From: a virus
DNA: 56,408 bases
IMG/VR virus record: IMGVR_UViG_3300032156_000011
Span: 1 to 56,408 of that record
Reading direction: 5' to 3' (one strand)
Below the pieces are notes generated by a model. It searched no databases. It was not told the DNA's origin and saw nothing but the letters and a program-made list of their open reading frames with translations. Shown here one piece after another: positions 14,916 through 22,798 of this stretch (position 1 is the first letter of the stretch; every line of letters begins with the position of its first letter). Made by a program: the position numbers and the translations under genes.

Positions 14916-16225
14916 GCCAGTCAATAGCGCCCCCATCTGATCCGACTTTCGAGGAGCTCGTCATAGCCTCCCTGCTCCTCGACCCGACTGCCATTGCCGC
15001 AACCGCCGACCTGTTGAGCGCGTCAGATTTCTACGTCCACCAGAACGGTGCGGCGTTCCGGGCAATCGTGTCCCTGGACGCCAGCGGGCGCGACGTGGAC
15101 CCGGCTACCGTCCAGGTTACAATGGCAGCGGATGGGGTAGAGGTCGGCATGGATTGGTTGGCGCTATTGCTCGATTCTGTGCCAACCGCCCTGAACGTCC
15201 CGACGTATGCGAGACGGGTTGCTGATTTGGCCTACCGACGCCGGGCTATCGAGGCGATGTCTCAGGCCGTCGCGTTCGCCTATAACGAGAAGGCCGACCA
15301 GGGCCAGGTAGAGGCGGCGGTAGAGGGGGCAATGCGTGCGGCGCGGAACGGTACGTACACGGCGCGGGCAGCCTCGGCGCTGGAATCCGCCAACCTGGTG
15401 ACGGGGGCGGCTGAGGATTGGGCAGCCCACCCGCTGAAGCCTGGGCAGGTGCGGGGGATTTCGACGGGACTGGCCGACCTGGACACCCTGTTGTATGGGT
15501 TGGGAGTTGGATTGCATTTAGTAGCGGCGCAACCATCTGTCGGCAAGACAGCGTTTTGCTTACAGGTAGCCGCGAATGTGGCGACGGCTGGCGGGCGGGT
15601 GGTCTACTTCTCTTCCGAGTCCGGGCATGAGGATATTGCCATGCGCTTGATTTCTGGAAAATGTGGGATATACCTGAAGGACATTCTTAACGGTCTAGAT
15701 CATGAGGACTATCTGCGCTTTCTGGCGGCGGCGACGTGGTTCTCCGAATTAAGGTGGGAGACTATTGAGGGGGCTTTGTCGGCGCGGCAGATCGGGCGAG
15801 AACTGCGCATCCGGGGTGACGTGACGCTGGCCGTCGTGGACAATTTGGAAGTCACCACATCCGCCAGCGGAGGTAACGATAAGGATTATGTTAAACTGCG
15901 CTCGACGGCCTATGCTCTCATGGATGTGGCAAACGAGAATAGGTTGCCGCTTATCCTCACGATGCAGGCGGGGGTTAAGCAGACGGACAGTCGGCCAGAT
16001 CGCAGGCCAACTTTGGCGGACCTGTATGGCTCAGATGGGCCGGCGCAGGCTGCGCACGTCGTCCTGCTTCTACACCGCCCCGACCGCTGGCAGTTTGATC
16101 CCAGTCAGTTAAAACACGAAATTGAGGCGCAGTGCTGGAAAGACAAAATACACCACACTGGTCTTGGGCGCATGTGCGTTTTCCAGTTCTGGAAGCAGGG
16201 CCAGGTACGAGACAGGGCGAAGTAG
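14912..16225 (+). CDS. dnaB: DnaB-type replicative helicase
   Basis: A 437-aa protein with the DnaB N-terminal helical domain (residues about 12-115) and the RecA-like core: Walker A AQPSVGKTAF (205-214), catalytic Glu in YFSSES (about 236), Walker B LAVVDNLEV (306-314) and a downstream sensor region (LADLYGSDGPAQAAHVVLLL). The family unwinds DNA 5' to 3' at the fork as a hexamer. Start overlaps the initiator's stop (ATGA). No primase or polymerase is seen, so host enzymes are probably recruited. Length is a little short for DnaB but normal for phage versions. Confidence 0.9.
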   Translation: MSQSIAPPSDPTFEELVIASLLLDPTAIAATADLLSASDFYVHQNGAAFRAIVSLDASGRDVDPATVQVTMAADGVEVGMDWLALLLDSVPTALNVPTYARRVADLAYRRRAIEAMSQAVAFAYNEKADQGQVEAAVEGAMRAARNGTYTARAASALESANLVTGAAEDWAAHPLKPGQVRGISTGLADLDTLLYGLGVGLHLVAAQPSVGKTAFCLQVAANVATAGGRVVYFSSESGHEDIAMRLISGKCGIYLKDILNGLDHEDYLRFLAAATWFSELRWETIEGALSARQIGRELRIRGDVTLAVVDNLEVTTSASGGNDKDYVKLRSTAYALMDVANENRLPLILTMQAGVKQTDSRPDRRPTLADLYGSDGPAQAAHVVLLLHRPDRWQFDPSQLKHEIEAQCWKDKIHHTGLGRMCVFQFWKQGQVRDRAK

Positions 16226-16261
16226 CCGCATCCGCGACGGTCGTTTCCTGGAGGGGTAAAG

Positions 16262-16471
16262 ATGGCAACTTTTGACGCAGTTAGCAGCGTGGTTGTCTCC
16301 AACGTCTGCAATCGGTGCGGCGGGGAGATAACTATAACCACAAAGGCGGAGTTGAGCAACGGCGTGCTGTACGTCACGCAGTACGTCGAGCCGTGCAAGA
16401 CGTGTCAGCAAAGCGCGGCGTATGCTGGATACCAAGAAGCCTTTGAGGACGGCCAAGAGGGGGAGGGGTAA
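16262..16471 (+). CDS. Small zinc-knuckle protein (paralogue 1)
   Basis: A 69-aa protein with CNRCGG (about 16-21) and CKTC (about 47-50), a likely four-Cys zinc site, and an acidic tail ending EDGQEGEG. The next gene encodes a clear paralogue with the same Cys spacing and the same QEGEG ending, so this is a tandem duplication. Ribosome site GGAGGGGTAAAG. Confidence 0.6.
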   Translation: MATFDAVSSVVVSNVCNRCGGEITITTKAELSNGVLYVTQYVEPCKTCQQSAAYAGYQEAFEDGQEGEG

Positions 16472-16473
16472 AG

Positions 16474-16671
16474 ATGGCAAAGATCGAGACGACCGCCGTT
16501 GCAGAGTTTGAAGCGCAGTGCAACGAGTGCGGCGATACCCTAACCGTCACAGTTGAGGTAAAGCGTTGGGAAACAGTTGTACTCGTAGAGCCTTGCAGGA
16601 CGTGCCTCAGGCACGCCAAACAAGAGGGCTATGACGAGGGCCTTGAGGAAGGCCAAGAGGGGGAGGGGTAG
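16474..16671 (+). CDS. Small zinc-knuckle protein (paralogue 2)
   Basis: A 65-aa paralogue of 16262-16471: CNECGD and CRTC in equivalent positions, the same VEPC-[KR]-TC phrase, and a near-identical acidic tail. Starts three bases after the upstream stop. Function unknown. Confidence 0.6.
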   Translation: MAKIETTAVAEFEAQCNECGDTLTVTVEVKRWETVVLVEPCRTCLRHAKQEGYDEGLEEGQEGEG

Positions 16672-16674
16672 GCG

Positions 16675-17067
16675 ATGGGGCTGCCAACGATAGAACGAGA
16701 CCGCCCGGCTGACGTGGAGGACATGAGCCAGTGCGTCTTTATTGCTAATAAAAAGGTGCGCGTTAACACCTTCCTTGCTCGGCCCGACCCGGTGAAGATT
16801 ACCCGCCGCGTCTACATCTTCTGCGTGGAGTGTGACGACTGGTACCCCGTCGTCGCCTTCCAACGTCTCGATATGGTTTTTCGCCAGGGCGGACGGGTAG
16901 AGGTTGACCTGGGGCCGGCCCCCGGCGACTGGGAATTTCAATGCGCCAACTGTCGGGAGGACATTGGGTACATTCTGGAAAGAGGGTCGCCCGGAACCGA
17001 GACCAAGTTGATTGACGCCATTTTGGACAAAGAGGACAAGTGGACTTTGAGGATACGGAGGGAGTAG
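16675..17067 (+). CDS. Putative zinc-ribbon protein
   Basis: A 130-aa protein with CVECDDWYP (about 44-52) and CANCRED (about 84-90), a widely spaced four-Cys zinc site. Third Cys-pair protein in a row; it may derive from the same ancestor with an insertion. Function unknown. Confidence 0.55.
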   Translation: MGLPTIERDRPADVEDMSQCVFIANKKVRVNTFLARPDPVKITRRVYIFCVECDDWYPVVAFQRLDMVFRQGGRVEVDLGPAPGDWEFQCANCREDIGYILERGSPGTETKLIDAILDKEDKWTLRIRRE

Positions 17068-17072
17068 ACGCA

Positions 17073-17444
17073 ATGGAAGAGTGGCAAGTGAAACTGCAAG
17101 AGGTTGTCAGTCGCCTAAATGCGGCAGCCCGCGCCGCCGGGTACTCGGTAAAGTGCTACAAGCCGACCGGGACCGGGTGCGAGGTTCGGTACACGAATCT
17201 CCTAACGACAATCGAGGAGACGAGCAAGGTGTACCCGAATTTGGGCGCTGCGCTCGACGGCGAGATTGACAGGTTGGAGGAGAAGGCGAAACCGCTCCCA
17301 TTTTGTGCGTTCCCCGCGATGGGGTATTGGGAGATTGACGGCAAGCCTGTGTCTAGCAAAGAGGCGCAAAGCGGGTTGCACCCCCGCGCTATATGGCGGG
17401 AAACAGAGATAGCGAAAGCATACGGCGCTGGCAGTAGCCGGTAG
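17073..17444 (+). CDS. Hypothetical protein
   Basis: A 123-aa protein; ATG at 17073 follows GGAGGGAGTAGACGCA at the upstream stop and is preferred to an upstream start at 17040 that overlaps it. Alpha/beta, no motif. The stop is followed by GCCGC, as at three other junctions nearby (16225, 17680, 17908). Confidence 0.55.
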   Translation: MEEWQVKLQEVVSRLNAAARAAGYSVKCYKPTGTGCEVRYTNLLTTIEETSKVYPNLGAALDGEIDRLEEKAKPLPFCAFPAMGYWEIDGKPVSSKEAQSGLHPRAIWRETEIAKAYGAGSSR

Positions 17445-17464
17445 CCGCACAGAAAAGGAGACAA

Positions 17465-17680
17465 ATGAAAACTGCAACGATAGTCAGAGAGGAAAAGACC
17501 GTGCCGGACGGCCAGAGCGAAATGTGCTGCGGCGGCCACAGAATCCTGCCCGGTGAGACCTACATCCTGTGGACGTTGGACGGGACGGACATTTCATTTG
17601 CGTCCCACTCCCCCGAATCCCCCATCGGCTTGGAATGTGCTGGACGCGCTGTTGAGGAGATATTCGATTGTGTGCGGTAG
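17465..17680 (+). CDS. Hypothetical small Cys-rich protein
   Basis: A 71-aa beta-rich protein with CCGGHRI (about 22-28) and a later GLECAGR; may bind metal. Good ribosome site AAAAGGAGACAA. Function unknown. Confidence 0.5.
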   Translation: MKTATIVREEKTVPDGQSEMCCGGHRILPGETYILWTLDGTDISFASHSPESPIGLECAGRAVEEIFDCVR

Positions 17681-17701
17681 CCGCGAAAGGAGTTGACAAC
17701 G

Positions 17702-17908
17702 ATGCAGATATTCCAAGTAACAGTCTCCGAAGGAGATTGGACGTTCTGCCCAAGTGTTGCCGCCTTGACTGTTGAGGACGCCGTTTCCAGCGCGGTACGA
17801 GAATTTGAGGAGAGGCACGGCCCTCAGAGCAGTGAAATATTCGCCACTTGCGATGGCGTGCGATACTCCGTTTCTCGCCGAGTCGAGTACAAGGTGACGC
17901 GGGTATAG
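17702..17908 (+). CDS. Hypothetical small protein
   Basis: A 68-aa alpha/beta protein (IFQVTVSEGDWTFCP; AVREFEERHG). ATG at 17702 after AAAGGAGTTGACAACG; the same junction sequence GCCGCGAAAGGAGTTGA precedes the next gene too. Function unknown. Confidence 0.5.
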   Translation: MQIFQVTVSEGDWTFCPSVAALTVEDAVSSAVREFEERHGPQSSEIFATCDGVRYSVSRRVEYKVTRV

Positions 17909-17927
17909 CCGCGAAAGGAGTTGATAC

Positions 17928-18176
17928 ATGACAGAGTACGGCGTTACGATAATAGAAGGTGGGGAGAGTGTGGTTGTTAAACGTGCGGCCAATTCGCTAG
18001 AGGCGGCGTGTAAGGGAGTAGAGGCGATAGACAGGAGAAACGCAAAACCCTACTTGGCAATGAATGGCGAAATGGTAGTGGTTGAAGTTTCGTGGGTATC
18101 GCCACAATTGGGAGAACGGGGGCGCAAAACGTACACCATTAAGTGTGATATGCTCCCAACTTACTGGGAATATTGA
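17928..18176 (+). CDS. Hypothetical small protein
   Basis: An 82-aa protein of mixed alpha/beta character, slightly resembling its upstream neighbour in layout (strand, helix with Glu-Ala, strands). The two may be old paralogues. Function unknown. Confidence 0.5.
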   Translation: MTEYGVTIIEGGESVVVKRAANSLEAACKGVEAIDRRNAKPYLAMNGEMVVVEVSWVSPQLGERGRKTYTIKCDMLPTYWEY

Positions 18177-18238
18177 TTCATGGTTTGCATAATAGGAGAA
18201 TATGCGGAGCATGAATTATACAAGACAAAAGGAGAAAA

Positions 18239-18466
18239 ATGAGTTCATTTGGTGAGAACTGCCCGTACTGTGGCAGTGGCGAAGTTACTGCCAGCACAGA
18301 ACCGGACAGCGAGGGGGAGTGCGAGTACCATTGCGATGCTTGCGGGGAATACTTTGTCGCTGAGGCTCATTATGACGCTGAGGAGCCAGACGAGGATTAC
18401 CAAAAGGATCGGGCTGCGGAACGTGAAAGCGACCACTATGCTGTAGCGATGGGATTTGACGAATGA
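18239..18466 (+). CDS. Lar/restriction-alleviation-like zinc ribbon protein
   Basis: A 75-aa protein with CPYCGSG (8-14) and YHCDACGE (about 30-37), the compact zinc ribbon typical of Lar-type phage proteins, and an acidic C-terminus. Lar proteins relieve host type I restriction; the similarity here is limited to the ribbon and its length, so this is a suggestion. Good ribosome site AAAAGGAGAAAA. Confidence 0.5.
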   Translation: MSSFGENCPYCGSGEVTASTEPDSEGECEYHCDACGEYFVAEAHYDAEEPDEDYQKDRAAERESDHYAVAMGFDE

Positions 18467-18666
18467 CCACCCCTCCTGCCTGCCCTATCCGCCATAAAAT
18501 TCGTGTTCAGCTTTACGAGCGCGATGATATGACTGCTATACTGGTAACAGAGATCAGCACGAACACAGGACGCATCTTCTTGACGATTTATGCGCCAAGT
18601 ACTCCTTTTTTCAAAGAGATGTGGCAGATAATAAATTTTGCAGGACGGGTGCGGTGCTTGCAATGA
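18463..18666 (+). CDS. Hypothetical small protein
   Basis: A 67-aa protein coupled by ATGA to its neighbour. The first residues, MTTPPACPI, match the start of the following broken gene (MTTPPTCPI), although the rest differs, suggesting recombination or duplication of the gene start. Confidence 0.45.
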   Translation: MTTPPACPIRHKIRVQLYERDDMTAILVTEISTNTGRIFLTIYAPSTPFFKEMWQIINFAGRVRCLQ

Positions 18667-18816
18667 CCACCCCGCCCACCTGCCCAATCTGCTCCCGCCC
18701 GCGGGGGTGGGGGGGGGTTTTGGGGTGGTCCGGGGGGGGTGTTGGGCGGGGGGGGGGGGGGGGGGGGGGGGGGGTGGTGGTGGTGTGAATACTGCCCGCC
18801 GGGAGGCTTGAGGTGA
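18663..18816 (+). pseudogene. Zinc-ribbon gene interrupted by a 27-G run
   Basis: MTTPPTCPICSRPRG begins at 18663 (ATGA overlap) and runs into a G-rich region that includes 27 consecutive G's (18748-18774). In the present frame it stops at 18786. One base away, the frame reads W-W-W-CEYCPPGGLR and stops at 18814-18816, overlapping the next GTG. The two halves, CPIC and CEYC, would complete a zinc ribbon if the run had 26 or 29 G's. Either a slippage-prone on/off gene or a sequencing error in the homopolymer. Confidence 0.5.
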
Positions 18817-19625
18817 GAGTTTTACGGCCTGCATCGCGGTACTATGGCGGAAAGTGGGTGCTGGCCCCGTTCGTCATTGCGAACCTTCCGCCCCACTATC
18901 TGTACTGTGAGCCGTTGGGTGGGGCGGCGTCCGTGCTGTTGCGCAAGTCCCCGTCGGCGTGCGAGGTCTACAACGACCTGAACAGCGGGGTGGTAAACTT
19001 CTTTCGCGTGCTGCGCGAACGTCCTGACGACCTGGCCCGCGCTGTGCGCCTGACTCCGTACAGCCGCGAGGAGTTCCGCATTTCTCAGGAGCCGACAGAC
19101 GACCCGTTGGAGGCGGCCCGCCGGTTCGCCGTATGGTCTTGGCAGGGACGGGGTAAGGCCGGTGTGATGGACAAGAGCGGATGGCGGTTCATGTCCAGGC
19201 CGACCAGGGGGAGCGTTCCGCCCCGCGATTGGGACATTTCGGAGAATATATTGGCGGTTGCAGAGCGTTTCCGTTACGTCCAGATCGAGAATGATACCGC
19301 GATGCGGGTCATTCCACGATTCGATGGCGTGCAATCGCTCTTTTACGTGGACCCGCCGTACACGCTGGCGGAACGGTCGAAACGGACGCGGGGTTACGCC
19401 AACGACTTCACCGACGCCGACCACAAGGAGCTTGCCGACGTGTTGCACCAGGTAGCCGGGATGGTGGTCTTGAGCGGCTACCCGTCGGCGATGTACGAGA
19501 AGTTGTACAGCGGGTGGAAGATGGTGACGACGGCGGCCAGGGCGGACAGCGGGCGAGAGACTGTCGAGGCGCTTTGGTTGAATCAAGCGGCGGTAGACGG
19601 CCGGCGCGGGATGATGCTGCTGTGA
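18813..19625 (+). CDS. D12-class DNA adenine methyltransferase (Dam-like)
   Basis: A 270-aa alpha-class N6-adenine methyltransferase. Motifs in order: RYYGGK (9-14), the SAM-binding EPLGGAAS (33-40), D-L-N, a target-recognition region at about 75-155, and the catalytic DPPY (180-183) in FYVDPPYTLAE. The family transfers a methyl group from S-adenosylmethionine to adenine in a short site, often GATC. In phages it protects DNA from restriction or marks it for packaging or repair. GTG start. One of three methyltransferases here. Confidence 0.9.
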   Translation: MRVLRPASRYYGGKWVLAPFVIANLPPHYLYCEPLGGAASVLLRKSPSACEVYNDLNSGVVNFFRVLRERPDDLARAVRLTPYSREEFRISQEPTDDPLEAARRFAVWSWQGRGKAGVMDKSGWRFMSRPTRGSVPPRDWDISENILAVAERFRYVQIENDTAMRVIPRFDGVQSLFYVDPPYTLAERSKRTRGYANDFTDADHKELADVLHQVAGMVVLSGYPSAMYEKLYSGWKMVTTAARADSGRETVEALWLNQAAVDGRRGMMLL

Positions 19626-20080
19626 ACAAGCGCCGCTTGTACGCCGTCGCCTTGCTGCTCATTTTGTCGCGCCCCGAGCGCGTGTTGCCCAGCGCGCCGG
19701 CGTGGACGCCCCGCCCGCTGCGCGAGTCGGCGTACACCGGGCCCGGGTACCCGCAGGCGACGCCGACCAATACGCCGACGGCCCCTACGCCGACTCCCAC
19801 CCCCTCCCCCGTCTCTGTGTGCTGGCCTGGGCCGCTGTGCGAGACCGGCGAACGGGCGGACAGCCATTGCACGCGCTCCTGGACGTGCTGGCGGATGGAT
19901 TGCCAGCAGGCGACGGCGCTGGTCACGGTGGACGTGACCAACGGCGGGACCTTGACCGTCACCCGCTTTGCAGTGCTGGCGGGCTGCCCGGTGCTGGCCG
20001 CCGATGTCGTCACGGTGACAGCGGGGCTGGTCAGCGGGCTGGGAGTGAAGGTGCAAAACTTGATAGGGGGTGAACAATGA
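19622..20080 (+). CDS. Secreted protein with Thr/Pro linker
   Basis: A 152-aa protein starting with a signal-peptide-like MNKRRLYAVALLLILS, then a Thr/Pro-rich linker (PTNTPTAPTPTPTPSP, about 41-58), then a Cys-containing domain with six Cys and a beta-rich end. No lipobox Cys at the right place, so probably secreted or anchored by an uncleaved helix. An exported phage early protein might alter the cell surface, for example to exclude superinfection; that is inference. GTG start in a GTGA overlap. Confidence 0.55.
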   Translation: MNKRRLYAVALLLILSRPERVLPSAPAWTPRPLRESAYTGPGYPQATPTNTPTAPTPTPTPSPVSVCWPGPLCETGERADSHCTRSWTCWRMDCQQATALVTVDVTNGGTLTVTRFAVLAGCPVLAADVVTVTAGLVSGLGVKVQNLIGGEQ

Positions 20081-20295
20081 AAAAAGCGCACATTGAAACG
20101 TGGTTCGAGGTTTACGTCAAAAACGATGCTGGAACGTGGTCGGCGGTTATGGATGTACCGGCTGGTCCGCCGTCAAAATTCTCTGCCGATACCGTTGGAA
20201 AGATGGTAGACGATTTGGTGGCGGATGGTCACGAGGTACAGGTTTACCACGTTGCGGTAATGCGAACTGTAGTAAAATTTGGGGATAGGGGGTGA
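20077..20295 (+). CDS. Hypothetical small protein
   Basis: A 72-aa beta-alpha-beta protein coupled by ATGA. The pattern (TWFEVYVKNDAGTWSAV; TVGKMVDDLVADGHEVQVY) resembles a small double-psi or dsRBD-like fold but no family can be named. Confidence 0.5.
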   Translation: MKKAHIETWFEVYVKNDAGTWSAVMDVPAGPPSKFSADTVGKMVDDLVADGHEVQVYHVAVMRTVVKFGDRG

Positions 20296-20298
20296 GTG

Positions 20299-20679
20299 AT
20301 GACGGTAGCAAATGAGGCCATAGATAGAGCACTGCGCCAAATTACAAAGTTGCGGGAGACGTTCCCCGCCAACGACCCGAGCAAATTTGATTACGCCATG
20401 CGCCTCATGGAAATGGAAGTCATGATGCTCGGTTTCGACGTGATAGCCGACGCGATACGCCAGCCGGTGCGTGTGACCATCGTGCAAGAGGATGACGGGG
20501 AGTTGGACTTGCCGAAAGCGGCGGCGCTGGCCCGGCGCGTTGCGGACTTCACCGCCTACCTTGCTGAAAAAATGGCAGGCGACGCGGACGCCGTGCGAGT
20601 GGACGGGTGGGCGCAAAGCGTTGCAGATTCGCTGGCGAACCTGCCGGACTGGGCGGGAAAGATGACAGTGAGGGGGTGA
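20299..20679 (+). CDS. Hypothetical helical protein
   Basis: A 126-aa helical protein starting at ATG 20299 in the junction GGTGAGTGATG. The same junction recurs before 20683 and 21040. No recognised motif. Confidence 0.5.
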   Translation: MTVANEAIDRALRQITKLRETFPANDPSKFDYAMRLMEMEVMMLGFDVIADAIRQPVRVTIVQEDDGELDLPKAAALARRVADFTAYLAEKMAGDADAVRVDGWAQSVADSLANLPDWAGKMTVRG

Positions 20680-20682
20680 GTG

Positions 20683-21036
20683 ATGCAAAGGAAAAAGGTA
20701 TGGCGGTACTACTGCGACTTTTGCGGGCGGGGGATGTGTTCAAAAATAGCAATGAGAAATCATGAGTTTGGTTGCACAATGAACCCCGACCGTGTTTGCA
20801 GCGTCTGCTCTAAAGTTGGTAAGGTTCAAACCACACCCTCCATAATACGAAATGCCTTGAATGATGGTGGTATAGATGCTGCTGAAGAAGCTGCCAACTT
20901 TTGCCCCGTTTGTGTTTTTTCCGCACTGCGTTTTGAGGGTGTGTTGAGGGATTACCCGTACTTTGAATTGAAGCGCCGTTTAGATAGCTTTTTAGATGAG
21001 TGGCGGGACCAAGAGCAAGAAGGATTGGTGTGGTGA
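20683..21036 (+). CDS. Cys/His zinc-finger protein
   Basis: A 117-aa protein with CDFCGRGMCSKIAMRNHEFGC (about residues 11-31; a C2H2-like CxxC...H...C finger) and a second set CSVC...CPVC (about 39-42 and 72-75), so probably two zinc sites. A helical C-terminus follows. Likely nucleic-acid or protein binding; target unknown. Confidence 0.6.
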   Translation: MQRKKVWRYYCDFCGRGMCSKIAMRNHEFGCTMNPDRVCSVCSKVGKVQTTPSIIRNALNDGGIDAAEEAANFCPVCVFSALRFEGVLRDYPYFELKRRLDSFLDEWRDQEQEGLVW

Positions 21037-21039
21037 GTG

Positions 21040-21297
21040 ATGCTTTCGCACCGTGTCGTGTGGGTTAAGATGCGCCGCAAGTCGCGCAAGTTGGCAATCC
21101 GCTACCACCGCGCCATAATCGAAATGTGCGCCCGGAGAGTTGACGCCGCCGCGCACCGCTACCGGGTGGAGGTGTTCTCGGAACCGGACCCGGCGCGGCT
21201 TGAGACGTGTGGACAGGTTGACAACTGCTCGGCGGAAGTGCTGCGAGAGCGGTTGCAGGAGTTGGCGAAGGAGATAAGGGAGTTGAAAAGTGGGTAA
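21040..21297 (+). CDS. Hypothetical basic protein with C-terminal helix
   Basis: An 85-aa protein, N-terminal half strongly basic (KMRRKSRKLAIRYHRA), C-terminal half a Glu/Leu helix. May bind nucleic acid. Overlaps the next gene by 8 nt. Confidence 0.5.
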   Translation: MLSHRVVWVKMRRKSRKLAIRYHRAIIEMCARRVDAAAHRYRVEVFSEPDPARLETCGQVDNCSAEVLRERLQELAKEIRELKSG

Positions 21298-22195
21298 AAT
21301 AAAAAAGTTGTACAAGACGTTCGGCCCACTGCCCCGCGCTTTTCGCGTGCTGTCCTGGGGGATTGGCGTCCAGTCAACCACCCTGGGCGTTATGTCGGCG
21401 CTCGGAATGCTTGAACGGCTGGACGCTATCATCACGGCGGACACGCTTTGGGAGAGACAGGCGACGTATGATGCGCGTGACTTTTACATGCAGTGGTTCG
21501 CCGACCACGATCTTCCGGTTTACATTGTCAGCGCGGGGAGCGTGTTGCAGATGGGGGCGCGTGAGCACGTCCACATTCCTTTCTGGACTGCGAACGGCGG
21601 GCCGCTAACGCGCCAGTGTACAAAACATCATAAAATCATGCCCGTTCGGAGATTGACGCGACAGTTGTTGAAAGAGCGCGACTTAGCTCTTGGTATTAAA
21701 AACCACTTTAGGAAAAGTGCTGTAGAATCATGGGTCGGATTCAGCATGGACGAGTTGCAGCGGGCAAAGGGGAGCGACGTGGCGTACATCTGCCAGCGTT
21801 GGCCTCTCCTTGAGCGCACAATGAGCCGCCAGGACTGCGAGCGGTTGTTAGCCGGCCTGGGCCTCCCCATCCCTGTCAAATCGGCGTGCATCGGTTGCCC
21901 GTACCGGTCTGCGCTTGACTGGGTAGAAATGGCCGAGCAAGCGCCAGACGAATTTGAGCAGGCGTGCAAATTTGACGAGGAGAACCGCCACAATCCGCTA
22001 AAGAGCGCTGGGAGCACGGCGAAAGCACTTTACATTTTCAAGGATGCGAAAGGACACCCCCTCCCGCTGCGCGAGTCTTTTCAAGACGGAACATTACAGC
22101 GGATGGCGGAAAGACAGCGCCGGGCAGCGCGTGACCAACTGGCGCTGTTTGATCTGGCGGATGCAATGTGCGGGGAAGGGGTGTGCATGGTATGA
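21290..22195 (+). CDS. PP-loop (PAPS-reductase-like) enzyme
   Basis: A 301-aa member of the adenine-nucleotide alpha-hydrolase fold. The PP-loop reads SWGIGVQSTT (22-31), a variant of SGGxDS; Cys110 and the CIGCPYRS pair (200-203) probably bind zinc or an iron-sulfur cluster. Phage members of this group are thought to activate substrates with ATP, for example in DNA or tRNA modification. Real PAPS reduction is unlikely. A second, unrelated-looking PP-loop gene (43274-44062) lies in the csf operon. GTG start. Confidence 0.75.
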   Translation: MGKIKKLYKTFGPLPRAFRVLSWGIGVQSTTLGVMSALGMLERLDAIITADTLWERQATYDARDFYMQWFADHDLPVYIVSAGSVLQMGAREHVHIPFWTANGGPLTRQCTKHHKIMPVRRLTRQLLKERDLALGIKNHFRKSAVESWVGFSMDELQRAKGSDVAYICQRWPLLERTMSRQDCERLLAGLGLPIPVKSACIGCPYRSALDWVEMAEQAPDEFEQACKFDEENRHNPLKSAGSTAKALYIFKDAKGHPLPLRESFQDGTLQRMAERQRRAARDQLALFDLADAMCGEGVCMV

Positions 22196-22452
22196 GCGCG
22201 TTTGTCGTCTTTGAGTTCCCCCACTCTCTGGCCGCCGGGCGCGACCCGTCGCCCTACGCCAAAGTAGCCCGCCGGATCGTGGTCGCCGACAACTGTTGCT
22301 TGCTCGACGTGATCAAGAAGCGGCCCGGCGTGGTTCTGCTGGCCGAAACCGACAACTGGCGCGACGTGTGCTGGTTGCTCGGCGGGCTGGTTGCTGAGGA
22401 GCAGGCCGTCGGGCAGGTGGTAGAGAGTCTACAGCAAGGCAAATTGTGGTAA
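22192..22452 (+). CDS. Hypothetical protein
   Basis: An 86-aa alpha/beta protein coupled by ATGA to the PP-loop gene. Strands (FVVFEFP; RIVVADNCCLLDVI; GVVLLAET) alternate with helices. Could be a partner of the upstream enzyme; no domain recognised. Confidence 0.5.
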   Translation: MSAFVVFEFPHSLAAGRDPSPYAKVARRIVVADNCCLLDVIKKRPGVVLLAETDNWRDVCWLLGGLVAEEQAVGQVVESLQQGKLW

Positions 22453-22467
22453 GTTTTGGAGGTTGAC

Positions 22468-22797
22468 ATGCCTAGAAAACACCCGGAAAACCGCATAAAA
22501 TATATCATGCTCATAGAAGGCCACAGGGTGGAATACTCGTACAGCTTGTACACCGTCCTTTCCAGTGATGGTGTGTACGGACACCCGGACAGGCACGGTG
22601 ATCGTGTCGTGTGGCGCTCTGACCGCGATTTCACACCTGCTGGTGGGGTCTATGGCCTGGTGGACGATTTTAACGCCAAGTTGCGGGAAGAGAAGCTCCG
22701 GCGCAAACTCGAAAAGCGGGCAGAAGATAGGAAAAGGAAAGAGGAGGAGCGCATACAGCAAAACGGCGGGTACAGGCAGGGGGTGCTATTTGAGTAG
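22468..22797 (+). CDS. Hypothetical protein with charged C-terminal helix
   Basis: A 109-aa protein; ATG at 22468 follows TTTTGGAGGTTGAC. N-terminal half beta-rich, C-terminal half a Lys/Glu/Arg helix (LREEKLRRKLEKRAEDRKRK). Ends IQQNGGYRQGVLFE, overlapping or abutting the methyltransferase start. Confidence 0.5.
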   Translation: MPRKHPENRIKYIMLIEGHRVEYSYSLYTVLSSDGVYGHPDRHGDRVVWRSDRDFTPAGGVYGLVDDFNAKLREEKLRRKLEKRAEDRKRKEEERIQQNGGYRQGVLFE

Positions 22798-22798
22798 G

